Positions 20,651 through 32,233 of a stretch of 54,657 nucleotides of DNA are shown in pieces (position 1 is the first letter of the stretch; every line of letters begins with the position of its first letter). The notes beneath the pieces are model-generated. The model was not told the origin of the DNA. It saw only the letters and a list, made by a program, of their open reading frames with translations, and did not search any database. Source of the DNA: Trichomonas tenax (lineage: Eukaryota; Parabasalia; Trichomonadida; Trichomonadidae); assembly GCA_023091735.1 (NCBI GenBank), contig JALKBU010000256.1, positions 1 to 54,657 on the forward strand, written 5' to 3'. A program made the translations under genes and the position numbers.

Positions 20651-22127
20651 TTTATAGCAACCCCTAAAAAAGGGCAAAAAAAGAAGTGTTTAGAAGTGTT
20701 TTAACCCTCAAATTTGGTTTTTAGCGACCAAAATTGGCAAAATTAGCATTACCATTATGTAAATGTTATAATAAGCTATATTTTAAAAAGTGGATAAGGT
20801 TAAAAGTCACGTTTTTTCACGATTTATTTGACACTGTTTACATTAATAAAATAGTATATATGATGCTAATTATTTTCCTATCGTTTTTATTTTTTTAATC
20901 AATAATTTCAGCATATTCATTGGGAGGCTATGTGTATAAGTTGGTCATCACATTAAAAACATGTAATATGTGCATGCATCTATGTATATTGTCGTCTCCT
21001 CAATGATTTCGTGTATTTATAAATTAAGATACTGAACACTTATTCAATTAGGAGCTTGTATTATTTGTAATATGTTACTATGATGTTGACATGTGATATA
21101 TTTATAATAAATATTGCTATTTACTCAATAATAAGCTGATATCAAATTGTTAATGAAAAATATGAAACGATATTATATATGTTTAACACTGCAACTATGT
21201 ATGGCATCACATAAGAGTTATATCTGCCCATACATGTTTGATCTGGTTCTGACCTTCAGAGTTGATACACTTCTCAAAAAAAGAGACACTAAACTTACTG
21301 ACAGCGATTTAAAATCTGGCTTCGGATATTGTTTATGATATAATATCGATTTTTATGCTCAAATTTATTATTTCTCGCGTTTCGTAAATCCAATAATTTA
21401 ATCATTTTCTATTTTTCCATTTTATTCCCAAATTTATGAAATGTTTTGTAAATATAGCATACTCGTCATATTTTTATATTTTTTTTTTAATTTTTTCCAA
21501 GGACTATTTTGGAGCTATTTGAGGATGATCTGAACGATATTATTAAATCGAAACATTATCTTCAAATAGTCCATATTAGAGTTAATGTAATTCATCATGG
21601 AAACTCTTTGATGTATATGTTATATAATTAAAAATTTGTGGAAAAAACTTTGCTTTGAAGTCAAAAAAATCATGTAAATGTATTTTGACATGTAAAATTT
21701 TTACAAAGCATAAATTTCTTACATCATTATTTTTACAAAATATAGGAAATGATGATGCTAAAATAGCCCAAATAGGATCAATGTTATTGAGTTTACTCTT
21801 GGGTACTTTGGCACTCGATCTGTGAATAAAGATAATGATCATCAATGTTTTATTTCATCATTAAGGAACACATGATGAGTAGAATGTCAAAAATTGCATA
21901 TATCTGATTATTTCTCATTCAAAATGATATATTTTGAATGTGAAGTACAATCAGACTCCTGATATTTGCAGTTTTCCGACATTTAAATTTATTTTTAATT
22001 CATTAGCACATTTATTGAAGCAACGATCAGTGATAACTATAAATTGAGTCTAAATGCGCTTCCACATGGATATATCAATAGGGTTTCCTGTCAGTCCATA
22101 TAACGCCATCAAGCGATAGATCGATTT
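20651..22127. other. Intergenic, no gene recognised
   Basis: Nearly 1.5 kb of very AT-rich DNA between the initiator-binding gene and the LRR pseudogene. Short ORFs at 21147-21338 (plus) and 21582-21845 (minus) have no domain, no matching context and codon use like the surrounding non-coding DNA. No RNA gene or repeat was recognised. Confidence 0.5.
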
Positions 22128-24898
22128 TTATTGTTTCTTCATCGGAGGACTATCGGATGTGGGCTTTCCTATGGAATCTATTGGACAGATATTCGGATAT
22201 TTTATGGTTAAATGAATCAAACAAAATGCATCTGAAGGATAATGATTGTTAACAATAACATCAACAGAAAATGTGAATATAATGTAAATTGAGCCATAAT
22301 ATGTATGAATCTTATTAAGACTTTCTCGGTAATCAAAGGATTCGATTTCGAATGCGCAATTTTGATAAACATATAATTTATCAATTGAATGGCAGTTATG
22401 AAAAACATATTCATCTATGATACTACCCGATGCCAAAATGACTTTTGAAAGGTTACTGCAGCCATCAAACGCATATTGGAACAAATGGCAATTACTTGAA
22501 ATGGATATTTCAGAAATGTTGCATCCAGAAAAAGATGATTTATGGATAATTATTTGTAGGTTATTTGGAAGAATGATTGAAGTAAGACCAGAACAACCAC
22601 TGAATGCGCCTTCTTCTAATTCTGTTACGCTAGGTTTTATTTGAATATTTTTCAAATTTCTACAAGAGCCAAATAAATGAGCTGCAATTGATGTCAGAGA
22701 TGTTGGAAGAGAGATTGATTCTAATTGAAAATCATTTAAAAATACAGAATCATTTATAAATGTAACTGTATTAGGAATGTTGATGCTACTATGTCTTGGA
22801 GAGTTTGAAAATGTGCTTTCATGAATTGCTGTAATTTGTGCATCGATTGTTATTGTTTCGACTGGTTCTAAATTATTGAATGCAAATCGTTCAATTTCTA
22901 TAACGCTGCTGGGAATATTCAAATTTGAAACTGCATTGCAAGATTCAAAAGCTTTTTCTCCGATATATGTGACTTTGGATGGAATTGAAATTGAACTTAG
23001 TAATTTACAGCCTCGGCAAAGTCTTGCTGGAATTTTTTCCAAATTTGATGGCAATACGAGACTATTTAAACTTTCTGCTGATTCAAAAGCTGAAGAATTA
23101 AGAATGCAATTTGCAGAAGAAGAAAGATCTATACTTGAGATTCCTGTATACATAAAGTTCGAATTACCAATATATTGGATCCTAGAATTCAAAGTAAATG
23201 TTGTGAGTTGAGTGCGATTATAGAAATACATATCATCTATATAGATTATATTTTCTGTATTTATTGTCGTTAGTTTTCTGCACTCCTGAAAACATGATTT
23301 TTGAAGTTTTGTTATTTTTGATGAAAGTATTATATTAATATAGTTAACTAGATTAATGCAATAAGCAAGATTTCCAATACTTTTGATATTTGCATTGACC
23401 ATAAACGTTGTTAAAGAAGAACATCCTGAATAAGCACCATCAGGAATACGATCGGAGATATCTGAATATACAATATTTTCACAATTAATATTAATTTGAT
23501 AAAATACGCAGTAACCTGGAATAATGTTTGATGATTCAACAGTTAAATTCGACAAACTTGAATTTGCAAATGCATATTCATCTATATATATAACTGAGGG
23601 AGGAATAGAAACTGCATCTATTGATGAGCAATCCGCAAAAGCATAAGATTTAAATGCTCGTATGCTGATGGAATTTGCAAATAAAACAGATTGCGGCATC
23701 CTCGAAAAGCATAAATACCAATAAAAGTAATTGGATTATTAAATTTTTTAGCATTACCAGTAGAATATACCACCATATCATTTTCTAGACTGCTTATATT
23801 ATCTAAGTAATAAAACATTCCATCAGTTATATAATCTAGATTGACATAATTTATGTATTGCAAAAATGTGCATCCCTCAAAACCTTTATCACCAAGAGAA
23901 ATATTACTAGAAATAATATCAACATTGTTCAATGAGGCACGTTGAGAAAATGCATTATCTTCAATTCTTCGCACTGACTCTCCTAAAGCTATTGATGTTA
24001 ATTTAGACTTTTTGAAAGCATTTTTCTTTATTGCTTCGTGAACTGAGTTAAAAGTAATTGATTCCAATTTAATGCAATTACTAAAGCAATTTGCACCGAT
24101 TGTTTTGACATTTGTACCAAAAGCAACAGATGAAATCTGATTGCACTCAGTAAAGTAACTCATGAATTGAAGGCATTATTTCCGATTTTGATGGCACTAG
24201 CTGGAAGAGTGAAGCTCAGTTACGAACAAGTTTTAAAAGCCTCTTCGCTAATCTCAACAATATCTCTGGTTGATGCGAAGGATGTCAATTAAGAGCATGA
24301 TTTAAATATTTCTTCTTTAATAATCGTTGCAGCACAAGAGAATGAAGTAATGAAAAAATCAATAAATGCAGCAATTCCAATATTGACTAAACCTGGTGCA
24401 CTCACAGGAATAAATAGAGCAAAGCAGCTGCAAAAAGCATAATCACCAATTTCAGTCAAACTATCCGGGAAGTTAATAGAATTAAGAGCTCCACAGGAAC
24501 AAAAAGCATAGTTACCAATATACTTTAATCCATCAGGTAAAGTAACGCGTTTTAGAGAACTGTATTGGTAAAATGCATAATCTTCAATGTATTTTAGATT
24601 AGCTGGGATGTTCATATCATGGATAAATTGACAATTCTTAAAAAGCATAACTAGAGATGTTTTCTATTTGATCATTCAGATGAACGATATTAAGATTGTA
24701 GCATTCTTTGAAACAGGACTTTGGTATTGCTTTGAAAGTGCCAGAACGTAGATCAATTTCAAGTATATCTTGATTATACGCAAAAATGCTATGTAACACT
24801 GTTTCTTGGATGTTGTAGACTCCACTGCTTGTTTGCTCAACACTGAAATCATTGGAGAATGAGTCAGTAATCGAGAAAAGTAAAACCGATACAAGCAT
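22128..24898 (-). pseudogene. BspA-like LRR surface protein, frameshifted
   Basis: A full-length LRR_5 gene reading from the ATG at 24898, which gives a signal-peptide-like start (MLVSVLLFSITDSFSN), to 22128, about 900 codons in total, but in four frames. Lesions visible: an extra T in the T-run at ~24640 (...SSYAF then stop, while the next frame continues KNCQFIHDMN); an in-frame TAA at 24289-24291 where Gln is expected; another TAA near 24210-24230; a shift near 24163; and a shift near 23640-23700. Repeats follow the typical pattern (IPSSVIEIERFAF, LPNNL, FSGC). No C-terminal membrane segment is evident. The last 523 codons are unbroken. Either a pseudogene or, less likely, a gene with several homopolymer sequencing errors. 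Confidence 0.8.
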
Positions 24899-25594
24899 TA
24901 TTTGTCACTTTTAACCAAACAAAAAATCTCATTGAAAATTTTGAATGCAATGATTTAAAAGTGACATTCTATGTAAAGAAAAGTGGCATTTATTTAAATT
25001 AATTTAACATTTCCTTATTGTTATGATTCATTATTCATTATATTTTCAAATTTTATTGTTTCGAAATTTGTTTTACTCTTATTTCTTTACATGTCAAAGG
25101 TTTTCAAATTTTTGACATCCTAATTTTTCAATCATATCGAGGAACTCAATGCAGCAGTTCTAAAGGTGCATCAACAGCAATTATTTTGTAAACCTTTTAC
25201 ATACCAGTTTATTGTATGATGCTTCTACACTGTGCAAAAGCACGAAAGTCAATATGGCTGAGGCGAATAAAAACTTTAGTCCATGCTTTAATATATCTGC
25301 ACTTATAAAGCTGAGATATTCTTATATTATTTTGAACTCGGTCAAAAATCAATAATTTATCAATAAAAGTGGCTTTTATAGCTTAGGAAAAATTCAAGAA
25401 ACTCAAGGATAAGATCGGAAATGATTTGTTACATTACTCTTCCGTGCTTATTGATCAAAACCCATTGTCTTGCTTTCGACAAAAATATTATCAACAGAAA
25501 TGCCATCGATAAAAACGATAATGATTGTACATGATTCCTAATCATTAATATTTATATCTAAACGCCATATTGGAATCGAGAATAGTCGAATTGG
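24899..25594. other. Intergenic
   Basis: 5' flank of the LRR pseudogene and spacer. No ORF or RNA gene recognised. Confidence 0.5.
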
Positions 25595-25900
25595 AATCCA
25601 GGGTAAAAACTAATTGTGGCAAAGTGTTACACTATATTCGTTAATTGCATTTGGCCCACTAGAGCTTTGATAAATGTGCGAATGATATCCATAGCATGGC
25701 TGGCGATTGCTTTCAAAAGAAACGTAACAATACGATGTACAAAATCTATTCTGAATTATTAATCCTGTTGAAGTAAAATCAACACTGCCTCCCTTATTGT
25801 CAATTGTGTGATTTTTATAAAAAAAGTGTTACTTCGTTGCGCTTAATGTTGATAGTTCCATCTGTTAAATCATGGAACTTACATGATTAAACATATATTT
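25595..25900 (-). pseudogene. Beta-helix-like (Pmp-like) surface protein C-terminal remnant, copy 1
   Basis: Minus-strand reading gives DGTINIKRNEVTLF, a break in a T-run near 25825, then KGGSVDFTSTGLIIQNRFC, CYGYHSHIYQ and a stop after VTLCHN at ~25610. The cysteine and asparagine pattern is that of short right-handed beta-helix or Pmp-like surface proteins of trichomonads; this is inferred from pattern only. The remainder of the gene is missing. A diverged second copy lies at 27005-27260 in the same orientation. Confidence 0.45.
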
Positions 25901-26500
25901 TATTTTGAGAATTGCTAATATTGGTATTTGTGACATTTTAATAGTCAGAAACATCGACATATTCTCTATATAATTCAATCAACGAATCAATTGGGGCTCC
26001 TTCCTTATGAATTATGAAGAAAAATTTAAGAGTTTATATATAAAAATATGAAAAGTGTTAACCACATTTTTACATCAATCATTGTTATTACCCAAATTTG
26101 CCATAATTTGTACAACCCGTGTTTAATTTGAGAGAAATTCATTTCATTAATAAAGAACTTGAAGAATCTGTGCTTGCATGTTTAGATTCACCAATAATGG
26201 ATGATGTCTATATATATAATCAATAAACTGCATGGTATAATTTATTTTTCAAATAAATTTTATTACAAGCTGTCGCAAAACTAGGTAATTATATAAATTT
26301 ATGTCATAGTTAATATCTTTTCATAGAGTTGAATCATGAAACGTATTTCATGACATTTTTTAAGAATTAAAAACCTTGAATTGAAATTTCATTATTGTTT
26401 TATAATTTCTCTTCTATAGAAGACATAATTTAAATAATGGAACTGATAATGTTGCATTGTCACAAATGGGAACAAAGCTGTCATATTTGTTCTCAACGCC
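25595..26500. repeat. Direct duplication, copy 1
   Basis: Segments of this block recur in the same order and orientation at 27005-27690: the beta-helix remnant, the stretch GTCAGAAACATCGACATATT (25945 and 27311), the short spacer before the glycine-rich gene, and the gene start AGAAGACATAATTTAAATAA (26419 and 27593). Copy 2 is shortened by deletions. The unit is roughly 1.4 kb. Confidence 0.7.
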
Positions 26501-27000
26501 ATGCCCTGGTTCGCATGAATGCACTCCTTATGTTGTTAATTTATCAAAAGGAGAATATTTAGTTGAATTGTGGGGTGCAGGAAATAATTATGTTCCCAAT
26601 GGAGGATATGTCACTGGAATTCTGAAATTGAATAAATCACAACAATTTTATTTTGTTATTGGAATGAAAGATTCTAAGCTCAATGCTAACAATTCAAGCA
26701 ACATTCAATATCTTATGCCAAATGGAGCAACGGATATTTGACTTGAATATGATCAATATTGACATGAATTTAGGTCTTTAAAAAGCAGAATAATTGTTGC
26801 TGGAGCAGGAGGAAATATGGAAATTATAAAGTAGGACAAAAAGCCGGTGTTTCCATAATTTCTGGTGATTATGCTTATGCTAGAGGTTTGAATGGGACAA
26901 TAGGGATATATGGCATTAATTCATCATATCGAAATATGCCTTCATATGGATTTCTAGGAACACAAATAGTTCTAATGGGGCAAATGGAATCCATAAAAAA
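26457..27000 (+). pseudogene. Glycine-rich surface protein, broken copy 1
   Basis: Frame from ~26430 through GTKLSYLFSTPCPGSHEC, VNLSKGEYLVELWGAG and GGYVTGILKL is typical of the glycine-rich domain family (as in ALK/LTK-type and parabasalid surface proteins). It stops at TGA 26739-26741, where the sister copy at 42986-44085 has CGA, and meets a second in-frame TGA at 26760-26762 that is shared with that sister. Afterwards KSRIIVAGAGGN and LNGTIGIYGIN can be followed with a shift, until homology is lost near 26990. Truncated: the glycine-proline rich and membrane-anchor parts present in the sister are absent. Pseudogene. Confidence 0.75.
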
Positions 27001-27004
27001 CTAA

Positions 27005-27690
27005 TTGTCGCAAATGTTACACTAGATTCTTTAATCCCATTTTGCTCCCTAGAATTTTGATAAATGCTGGTGATTGTTTTCAAAAGAAACGCAACAATAC
27101 GCTGTACAAAATCTATAATGAATTATTGATCCTGTTGAATTAAAATTAACGCAGCCTCCATTATTCTGAATTTTGTGATTTTAATAAAAAAGCAATAAGA
27201 ATGTAAAAGCATTACTTCATTGCGCTCAATGTTGATTGCTCTTTCTGTTAAATAATGGAACTTACATGAATTTTCTGAATCGTCAATACTGGCATTTGTG
27301 GTATTATAATAGTCAGAAACATCGACATATTCTCTATATAATTCAATTTGGGTTCCTTCCTTATGAATTATGAAGAAAAATTTTAGAGTTTAATATAAAA
27401 TATTATGAAATGTGTCAACCACATTTTTACATCAGCCGTTGCTCAAATAAGATAAAATATTATGAAAATTGTTGTCACTATGAATATTTGTTCATAGTGT
27501 TGAATCATGAAATGCAATTCATCACATTTCTTTTTAAGATTTAATAACCTTGAATTTGAAATATCATTTTTATCAAATCGTTTCTCTCCTACAGAAGACA
27601 TAATTTAAATAATGGAACTGACAATGTTATATTGTCCCAAATGGGAACAAAGTTGTCATATTTGTTCTCAACACCATAATCACTGAAAGG
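27005..27690. repeat. Direct duplication, copy 2 (truncated)
   Basis: Second, more decayed copy of the 25595-26500 block. It includes the minus-strand beta-helix remnant (GGCVNFNSTGSIIHYRFC, with several stops) at 27005-27260 and, at 27590-27690, only the first ~30 codons of the glycine-rich gene on the plus strand (GTKLSYLFSTP), after which homology ends. Confidence 0.7.
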
Positions 27691-27881
27691 TTTAGGAAAA
27701 CATCACCAGTTCCTATTGTTCTATTATGTTCTATGATTGTAATGTAAATCATCTAAATAAAATTGATTCATATATGATAAAGAATAAAAAAAAAGAAATA
27801 AAAAGAATTAGGGCAATTATAAACAACAAACTATATAAGATAATTTTAAAACCGAATTTAAAATAAAAAACAAAAAATAAA

Positions 27882-29375
27882 TTAATTGTCTTCTTCTTCT
27901 GTCAATCTGATAGCTTTGTTGACAGTATCTTCGATTGATGCGCAAAGAACAGCGAAGTCAGATGGCTGGCCTTGGCAGAGCTGGACAATGACAGCATTCT
28001 CGCCATCGTACGTTGCAACAGCGTACAAATCTTTATCTTCATAGCGGCAGATGATCATTGTCTCATCAGGATAGAACCACTGCATCTGAAGGTTCTTCAT
28101 GCTTTGCTGAACAGCATACATGGCATCGTAAACATCAAGTGGATAGCAAATGATGTTTCTTGTGGCACTGACTTCTCCTAACTCGTCTGCAGCTGCAGGC
28201 CAATCGACAGGATTCGCGAGAGAGCATGGAGCATTCGCAGCAAATGAAGCAGCATACGCGGCGAATGTATCAGGAACGGAGTTTCCAGGAGCAACAAGGA
28301 ATGAGTCGATGCTTGTAGATGATGAAAATCCACCTGGTGAATTTCCAACGCATTTATCCCAATCAAGCTGATCGAGCATCATTCTTGTCGTGAGCATATT
28401 ATAGAACACCTTGGCCATCGTGGGCATTGGTGCTGAGAGATCAGAATTGAGTTCCTCGTCACACGGATAACCGATTTTCTTGAGGATATCGCGTAAATCA
28501 GGAGAAACGATTTCTCGATCGATTGGTTGAGAAAATGATGGCAAAGGAAGTGGAGTTGGCTGCACAAAGTCTTCTGGTAATCCTCTAATGAATGCTGGGT
28601 GTTCTTTAATTTGTCTGATCGTGATTCGAATTTTTGTATCTTTTGTCAACATTTTAGAAAGTAAGTCTTTGAGAGTATCAGATACATCAGGCATAACGAA
28701 TTGTCCGCGTCTAACCTTTGCGAGAAGGTTTCTTATCGATGGATCATCGAATGGTAAATTTCCTGTAAGTAAAGCGTAAAGAATAACGCCGCAACTCCAA
28801 ACATCCGCACAACGGCCGTCGTATACATCGCCTCCAATGACTTCTGGAGCGACATAATGAGGAGAACCGCATGAAGTCTCAGCAACATTTGTTTTAGTGA
28901 AACGAGCGAAACCAAAATCAGCAATTTTGATGTTGTATTTGTCATCTAACAATATATTTTCTGGTTTTAAGTCTCTGTGGCAAATTCCGAGAGAATGAAG
29001 ATATTCAAGTCCGTAAATAAGTTGCCTAAAGAATTTCATTGCAGCCTGTTCACTTATTTGCTTGTTTTCGACGACATATGTGAATAATTCACCGTTCGAA
29101 GCGTATTCTAAGCCGATATATAAATGTCTTGGGCTCTCCAGGATGTCCAGGAGCTTCAATATATGTGGATGATCGAAGAGACGCATCAAAGCAATCTCTC
29201 TTTGGATTTTTGGTTGTAATTGCGGATTATCCTTGAACGAATCTTTTTTAATAATTTTGATTGCGACTGGCATTTTTGTTTCCTGATGTATAGCGAGCTT
29301 TATTTTGCTCGTGGAACCGCTTCCCAGGTTGCGGACGAGTTGGTAAGGTCCGATTAACTGCTGCGCGGCCTCCAT
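27882..29375 (-). CDS. SNF1/BRSK-like CAMK-family protein kinase
   Basis: 497 residues, ATG at 29375. Kinase domain ~11-262: LGSGSTSK loop, K40 in VAIK, E60 of helix C, HRDLKPEN (133-140), DFG (153-155) and an AMPK-type activation loop TSCGSPHYVAPE with T167 at the position phosphorylated by LKB1-like kinases. All catalytic residues are present. A short segment around 295-350 (SPDLRDILKKIGYP) resembles the UBA-like element that follows the kinase in AMPK-related kinases. The last ~100 residues (ATYDGENAVIVQL) could be a KA1-like fold; not certain. Serine/threonine kinase, probably cytosolic. The A/T-rich leader lies within 30 nt of the ATG. Confidence 0.9.
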   Translation of the reverse strand: MEAAQQLIGPYQLVRNLGSGSTSKIKLAIHQETKMPVAIKIIKKDSFKDNPQLQPKIQREIALMRLFDHPHILKLLDILESPRHLYIGLEYASNGELFTYVVENKQISEQAAMKFFRQLIYGLEYLHSLGICHRDLKPENILLDDKYNIKIADFGFARFTKTNVAETSCGSPHYVAPEVIGGDVYDGRCADVWSCGVILYALLTGNLPFDDPSIRNLLAKVRRGQFVMPDVSDTLKDLLSKMLTKDTKIRITIRQIKEHPAFIRGLPEDFVQPTPLPLPSFSQPIDREIVSPDLRDILKKIGYPCDEELNSDLSAPMPTMAKVFYNMLTTRMMLDQLDWDKCVGNSPGGFSSSTSIDSFLVAPGNSVPDTFAAYAASFAANAPCSLANPVDWPAAADELGEVSATRNIICYPLDVYDAMYAVQQSMKNLQMQWFYPDETMIICRYEDKDLYAVATYDGENAVIVQLCQGQPSDFAVLCASIEDTVNKAIRLTEEEDN

Positions 29376-30164
29376 TTTTTTTAATATAATTTGCGATGGT
29401 CGACGATAGAAATCACAAAATTCGAAATTGAAATTTTGTCACGTTTGTGAAGATTTTAATCCCTCTCCAATTGCTATGCGTTTTTATCTAGTTTTGGTTA
29501 AAATTGTCACGTTTTTGATTTGGTCGTGGTCTTTCTTTTTTATTTTTTAGGAGCTTCATGCGTATAAAAAAAGTTGATTCTTGGATTCTCCATAGTGTGT
29601 TTCCAGGTAAATAGAGAAAGATAATTTTTATGTGAAATTATTTTTCGATGAAAATGTTAAACTATGACTTATAAATGATATGTAATCATTGTAAATTTGG
29701 AGCACACTTTCCTCCAATTGTTTATCTTGTTCAATCATTAAATTTTGGTTAAAAATATTTCATATCAAGGACAAAAATTGAATGGATATGAATTTCTCGT
29801 GTGCAAAACGTCCGGACATGCTGCGCTCTATTGAATTTCAAGAGCCCATTTGTCAATATCAAAATGACACAATCAGAATTCGTTGGATTTTTGTTAGAAC
29901 AAAATACTTCTCTATTTATAATCAACTCAATGTATTTAATTTATTTTTCAGTGTTTGAGACTTGCTGTGACTATTTTAAAAAATCAAAAAAAATATATGA
30001 CAAGCGTTTTAATTGAACATTTAGAATGTGAATATATAATAAAATAGTTTTATCGATTTAGATTTCAGCTATTTTAAGTTTTTCAATATTATAAACAGAA
30101 AATGAATAAAAATGATTTGAAAAAATACTTTTTTGTTTGATTATCAGCTGTAAATTGCAATAGA

Positions 30165-30340
30165 ACTAGTAATACTCCCTGCAAACGAGTAGAGATCATC
30201 AATAGGAGTGATATTTTAGGACAGGCAAAGCTGTATTTTATCGGAAGAGTTAGATTTTAAGGGTTAAGGCTGATGCACCGGGGAAACTTGTAGATATGAG
30301 GCAGATTAACACGTGCGTCACATTCATGGGCATTATTTAC
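30165..30340. other. GC-richer island, possible non-coding RNA
   Basis: Within AT-rich intergenic DNA this stretch is clearly more GC-rich, has no ORF and contains small hairpins such as ACAGGCAAAGCTGT (30220-30233). On the plus strand AGAGATCATCAATAGGAGTG and GGCTGATGCACC are weakly reminiscent of U3 snoRNA boxes, but the order and spacing do not settle it. Strand and boundaries are unknown. Confidence 0.2.
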
Positions 30341-31025
30341 GACAATAAATTTCACCAAAATTTTATTGTATGCAAATTACCAAAAATTCCGGTACGTGTA
30401 ATAAACGTATAGTGCAGTCTACACATTTCACATCCTAAAAAAGCAAAATTTACAAACAGTTTTTCCCTTGCAAAAAAATGCTTCATCTTTTCGTTCGCGA
30501 AATATAGTTTTATCCATCCCTATATCCCCGCGGTAGAATCATCAAAAAATATTACATTTTTCAGATATCCAAAATAATCCAATATATGTTTTGTTGAACC
30601 AAAACAGAAAAATGAAATAAAAGCAACAAAATCTCGAAAGTTAAATATTGCTATGTTTCGATTTGTAAATCACAAATACATAATTTCAATGAATTTACGC
30701 TCTTCTTTTTTTGATCAAAAAATTGAAAAATTCAAAATCTTCGTTCAATCAAATAAAAAATCAGTGTATTTATTATCATGTAAACATACTTTTATCAATT
30801 ATTTCATTAAAATTTATTGCAAACAGACCCGTTCAACATACAAAAGTTGATTTTTGTATTCTTATATCAAATTATTCTTTTGCCTTTGAACAAAACAAAT
30901 AACCCACATTTATGTTAACATCCGTCACATTCTCAAAATATTCACAAATCACATTGAATTTGTTGATCTTTTTATCTGTTATAGTTCTTCATATTAAAAT
31001 ATTTACTATAAAAATTATCGTTAAA

Positions 31026-31039
31026 TCATTTTTTTATAA
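31026..31039 (+). promoter_or_regulatory. Initiator-like motif before the 31040 kinase
   Basis: TCATTTTTTTA lies 12 nt between its A and the ATG at 31040. This fits the trichomonad initiator pattern (TCA followed by pyrimidines/W) and the very short 5' leaders usual there. Confidence 0.5.
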
Positions 31040-32233
31040 ATGGACAATCAAGGTCTAAAAGACTATCAGATTCTCAGAGTCATCGGTAGCGGGGGGTTTG
31101 CGAAGGTCTACTGCGCACAGCACAACGTAACAAAGACTAAAGTCGCTTTGAAAGTTATGAACAAAAATCAAAACAATCCTGATGGAATGACTTATGATAA
31201 AATGATGAAAGAAATAGATATAATGAAGAAAGTTAGCCATCCTTATATAGCAGAGTACTTCGAAACTATTGAAACTGATGATAATATTTATATTGTACAA
31301 GAATTCGCAAATAATGGAACTCTTCTTGACGCTATAAATCAGAAGGGTCCATTCCCAGAGCAAGAAGCAGCAAGAATATTTGCTCAGTTGGCTCTCGCAA
31401 TACAGTATTTACACAAAGAACTTCACATCGCACATAGAGACATTAAAGCAGAAAATATACTTTTTGATAGTTTCAATAATGCCAGATTGATCGATTTTGG
31501 ACTCAGTCACGTTGACGCAGATCAAGAAATATTAAAAACTCAATGTGGATCCCCGACATATGCAGCTCCAGAGGTCATTATAGGCGTTGATTACACATAT
31601 TCTTGCGATATCTGGTCATTAGGCATTGTTTTGTATGCGATGATTTGTGGATATCTTCCTTTCATTGATTATAACATGCAAAAGCTGATGCAAAAGATCG
31701 TCTACAAGGAAGTAGAGTTCCCTCCATACATCTCCCCTGATGCACAGAACTTAATTAGCCAACTTCTCGCTAAAAAGTATAAAACAAGAATCACAATCGA
31801 CGAAGTTTTGCAACATCCATTCATCGCTAGATATGTCTACATGTACAATGACAGGTTACAGTCATATGTTCCAAATAACGACTTCATTTATGGCACTTTG
31901 GAGATTTTAGAAGTCGACAAAGAAAAAACTAAATCTGACTTGGAACAAGGCCTCGTAACATCGAATTCAGTGTCCTATAAGATCATTTCTCGTGTTGTAT
32001 TGAACGAAACACTCAATGTTGGAATGATTTGCAGACAAGATTTCTCATTAATGAGTAGACAAAGGAGAAGAGCGTCATACAATGAAATGGATGTTCTTCC
32101 TCCTCTGGATGTTAAACAAGGTCCATGTTCAACAATTCGACGATCCAACATTAATCATGTTAATAATTCGATTCTTTACAATAAGAGAAGGAAATGCCCT
32201 ATCCCACAGTACCATTTGACTTTCAAGCCATAA
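31040..32233 (+). CDS. CAMK-like (SNF1-related) protein kinase
   Basis: 397 residues, ATG at 31040. Kinase domain ~9-264 with GSGGFAKVY (16-24), K38 in VALKV, E58 in helix C, HRDIKAEN (132-139), DFG (152-154) and activation loop TQCGSPTYAAPE with T167. All catalytic residues are kept. The ~130-residue tail is rich in asparagine, serine and arginine without a recognised domain. It lies divergently from the other SNF1-like kinase (27882-29375) but shares only the common kinase core, so the two are not a recent duplication. Cytosolic serine/threonine kinase; substrate unknown. Confidence 0.9.
   Translation: MDNQGLKDYQILRVIGSGGFAKVYCAQHNVTKTKVALKVMNKNQNNPDGMTYDKMMKEIDIMKKVSHPYIAEYFETIETDDNIYIVQEFANNGTLLDAINQKGPFPEQEAARIFAQLALAIQYLHKELHIAHRDIKAENILFDSFNNARLIDFGLSHVDADQEILKTQCGSPTYAAPEVIIGVDYTYSCDIWSLGIVLYAMICGYLPFIDYNMQKLMQKIVYKEVEFPPYISPDAQNLISQLLAKKYKTRITIDEVLQHPFIARYVYMYNDRLQSYVPNNDFIYGTLEILEVDKEKTKSDLEQGLVTSNSVSYKIISRVVLNETLNVGMICRQDFSLMSRQRRRASYNEMDVLPPLDVKQGPCSTIRRSNINHVNNSILYNKRRKCPIPQYHLTFKP

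Larger units (their letters stand above)
29376..31039. other. Intergenic between divergent kinase genes
   Basis: About 1.66 kb serving as 5' flank for both kinase genes. The short ORFs (29801-30016, 30653-30902) are AT-driven and have no family features. A GC-richer island at ~30165-30340 is listed separately as a possible structured RNA. Confidence 0.5.

Noticed and set aside
21147..21845. Two short ORFs in the long intergenic stretch
   Set aside because: Composition equals surrounding non-coding DNA and no family features are visible.
22876..23211. Plus-strand 111-codon ORF within the LRR pseudogene
   Set aside because: Antisense of periodic LRR sequence, which keeps frames open by its repeat structure.
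29801..30016. 71-codon ORF upstream of the SNF1-like kinase
   Set aside because: AT-driven, no motif, no initiator.
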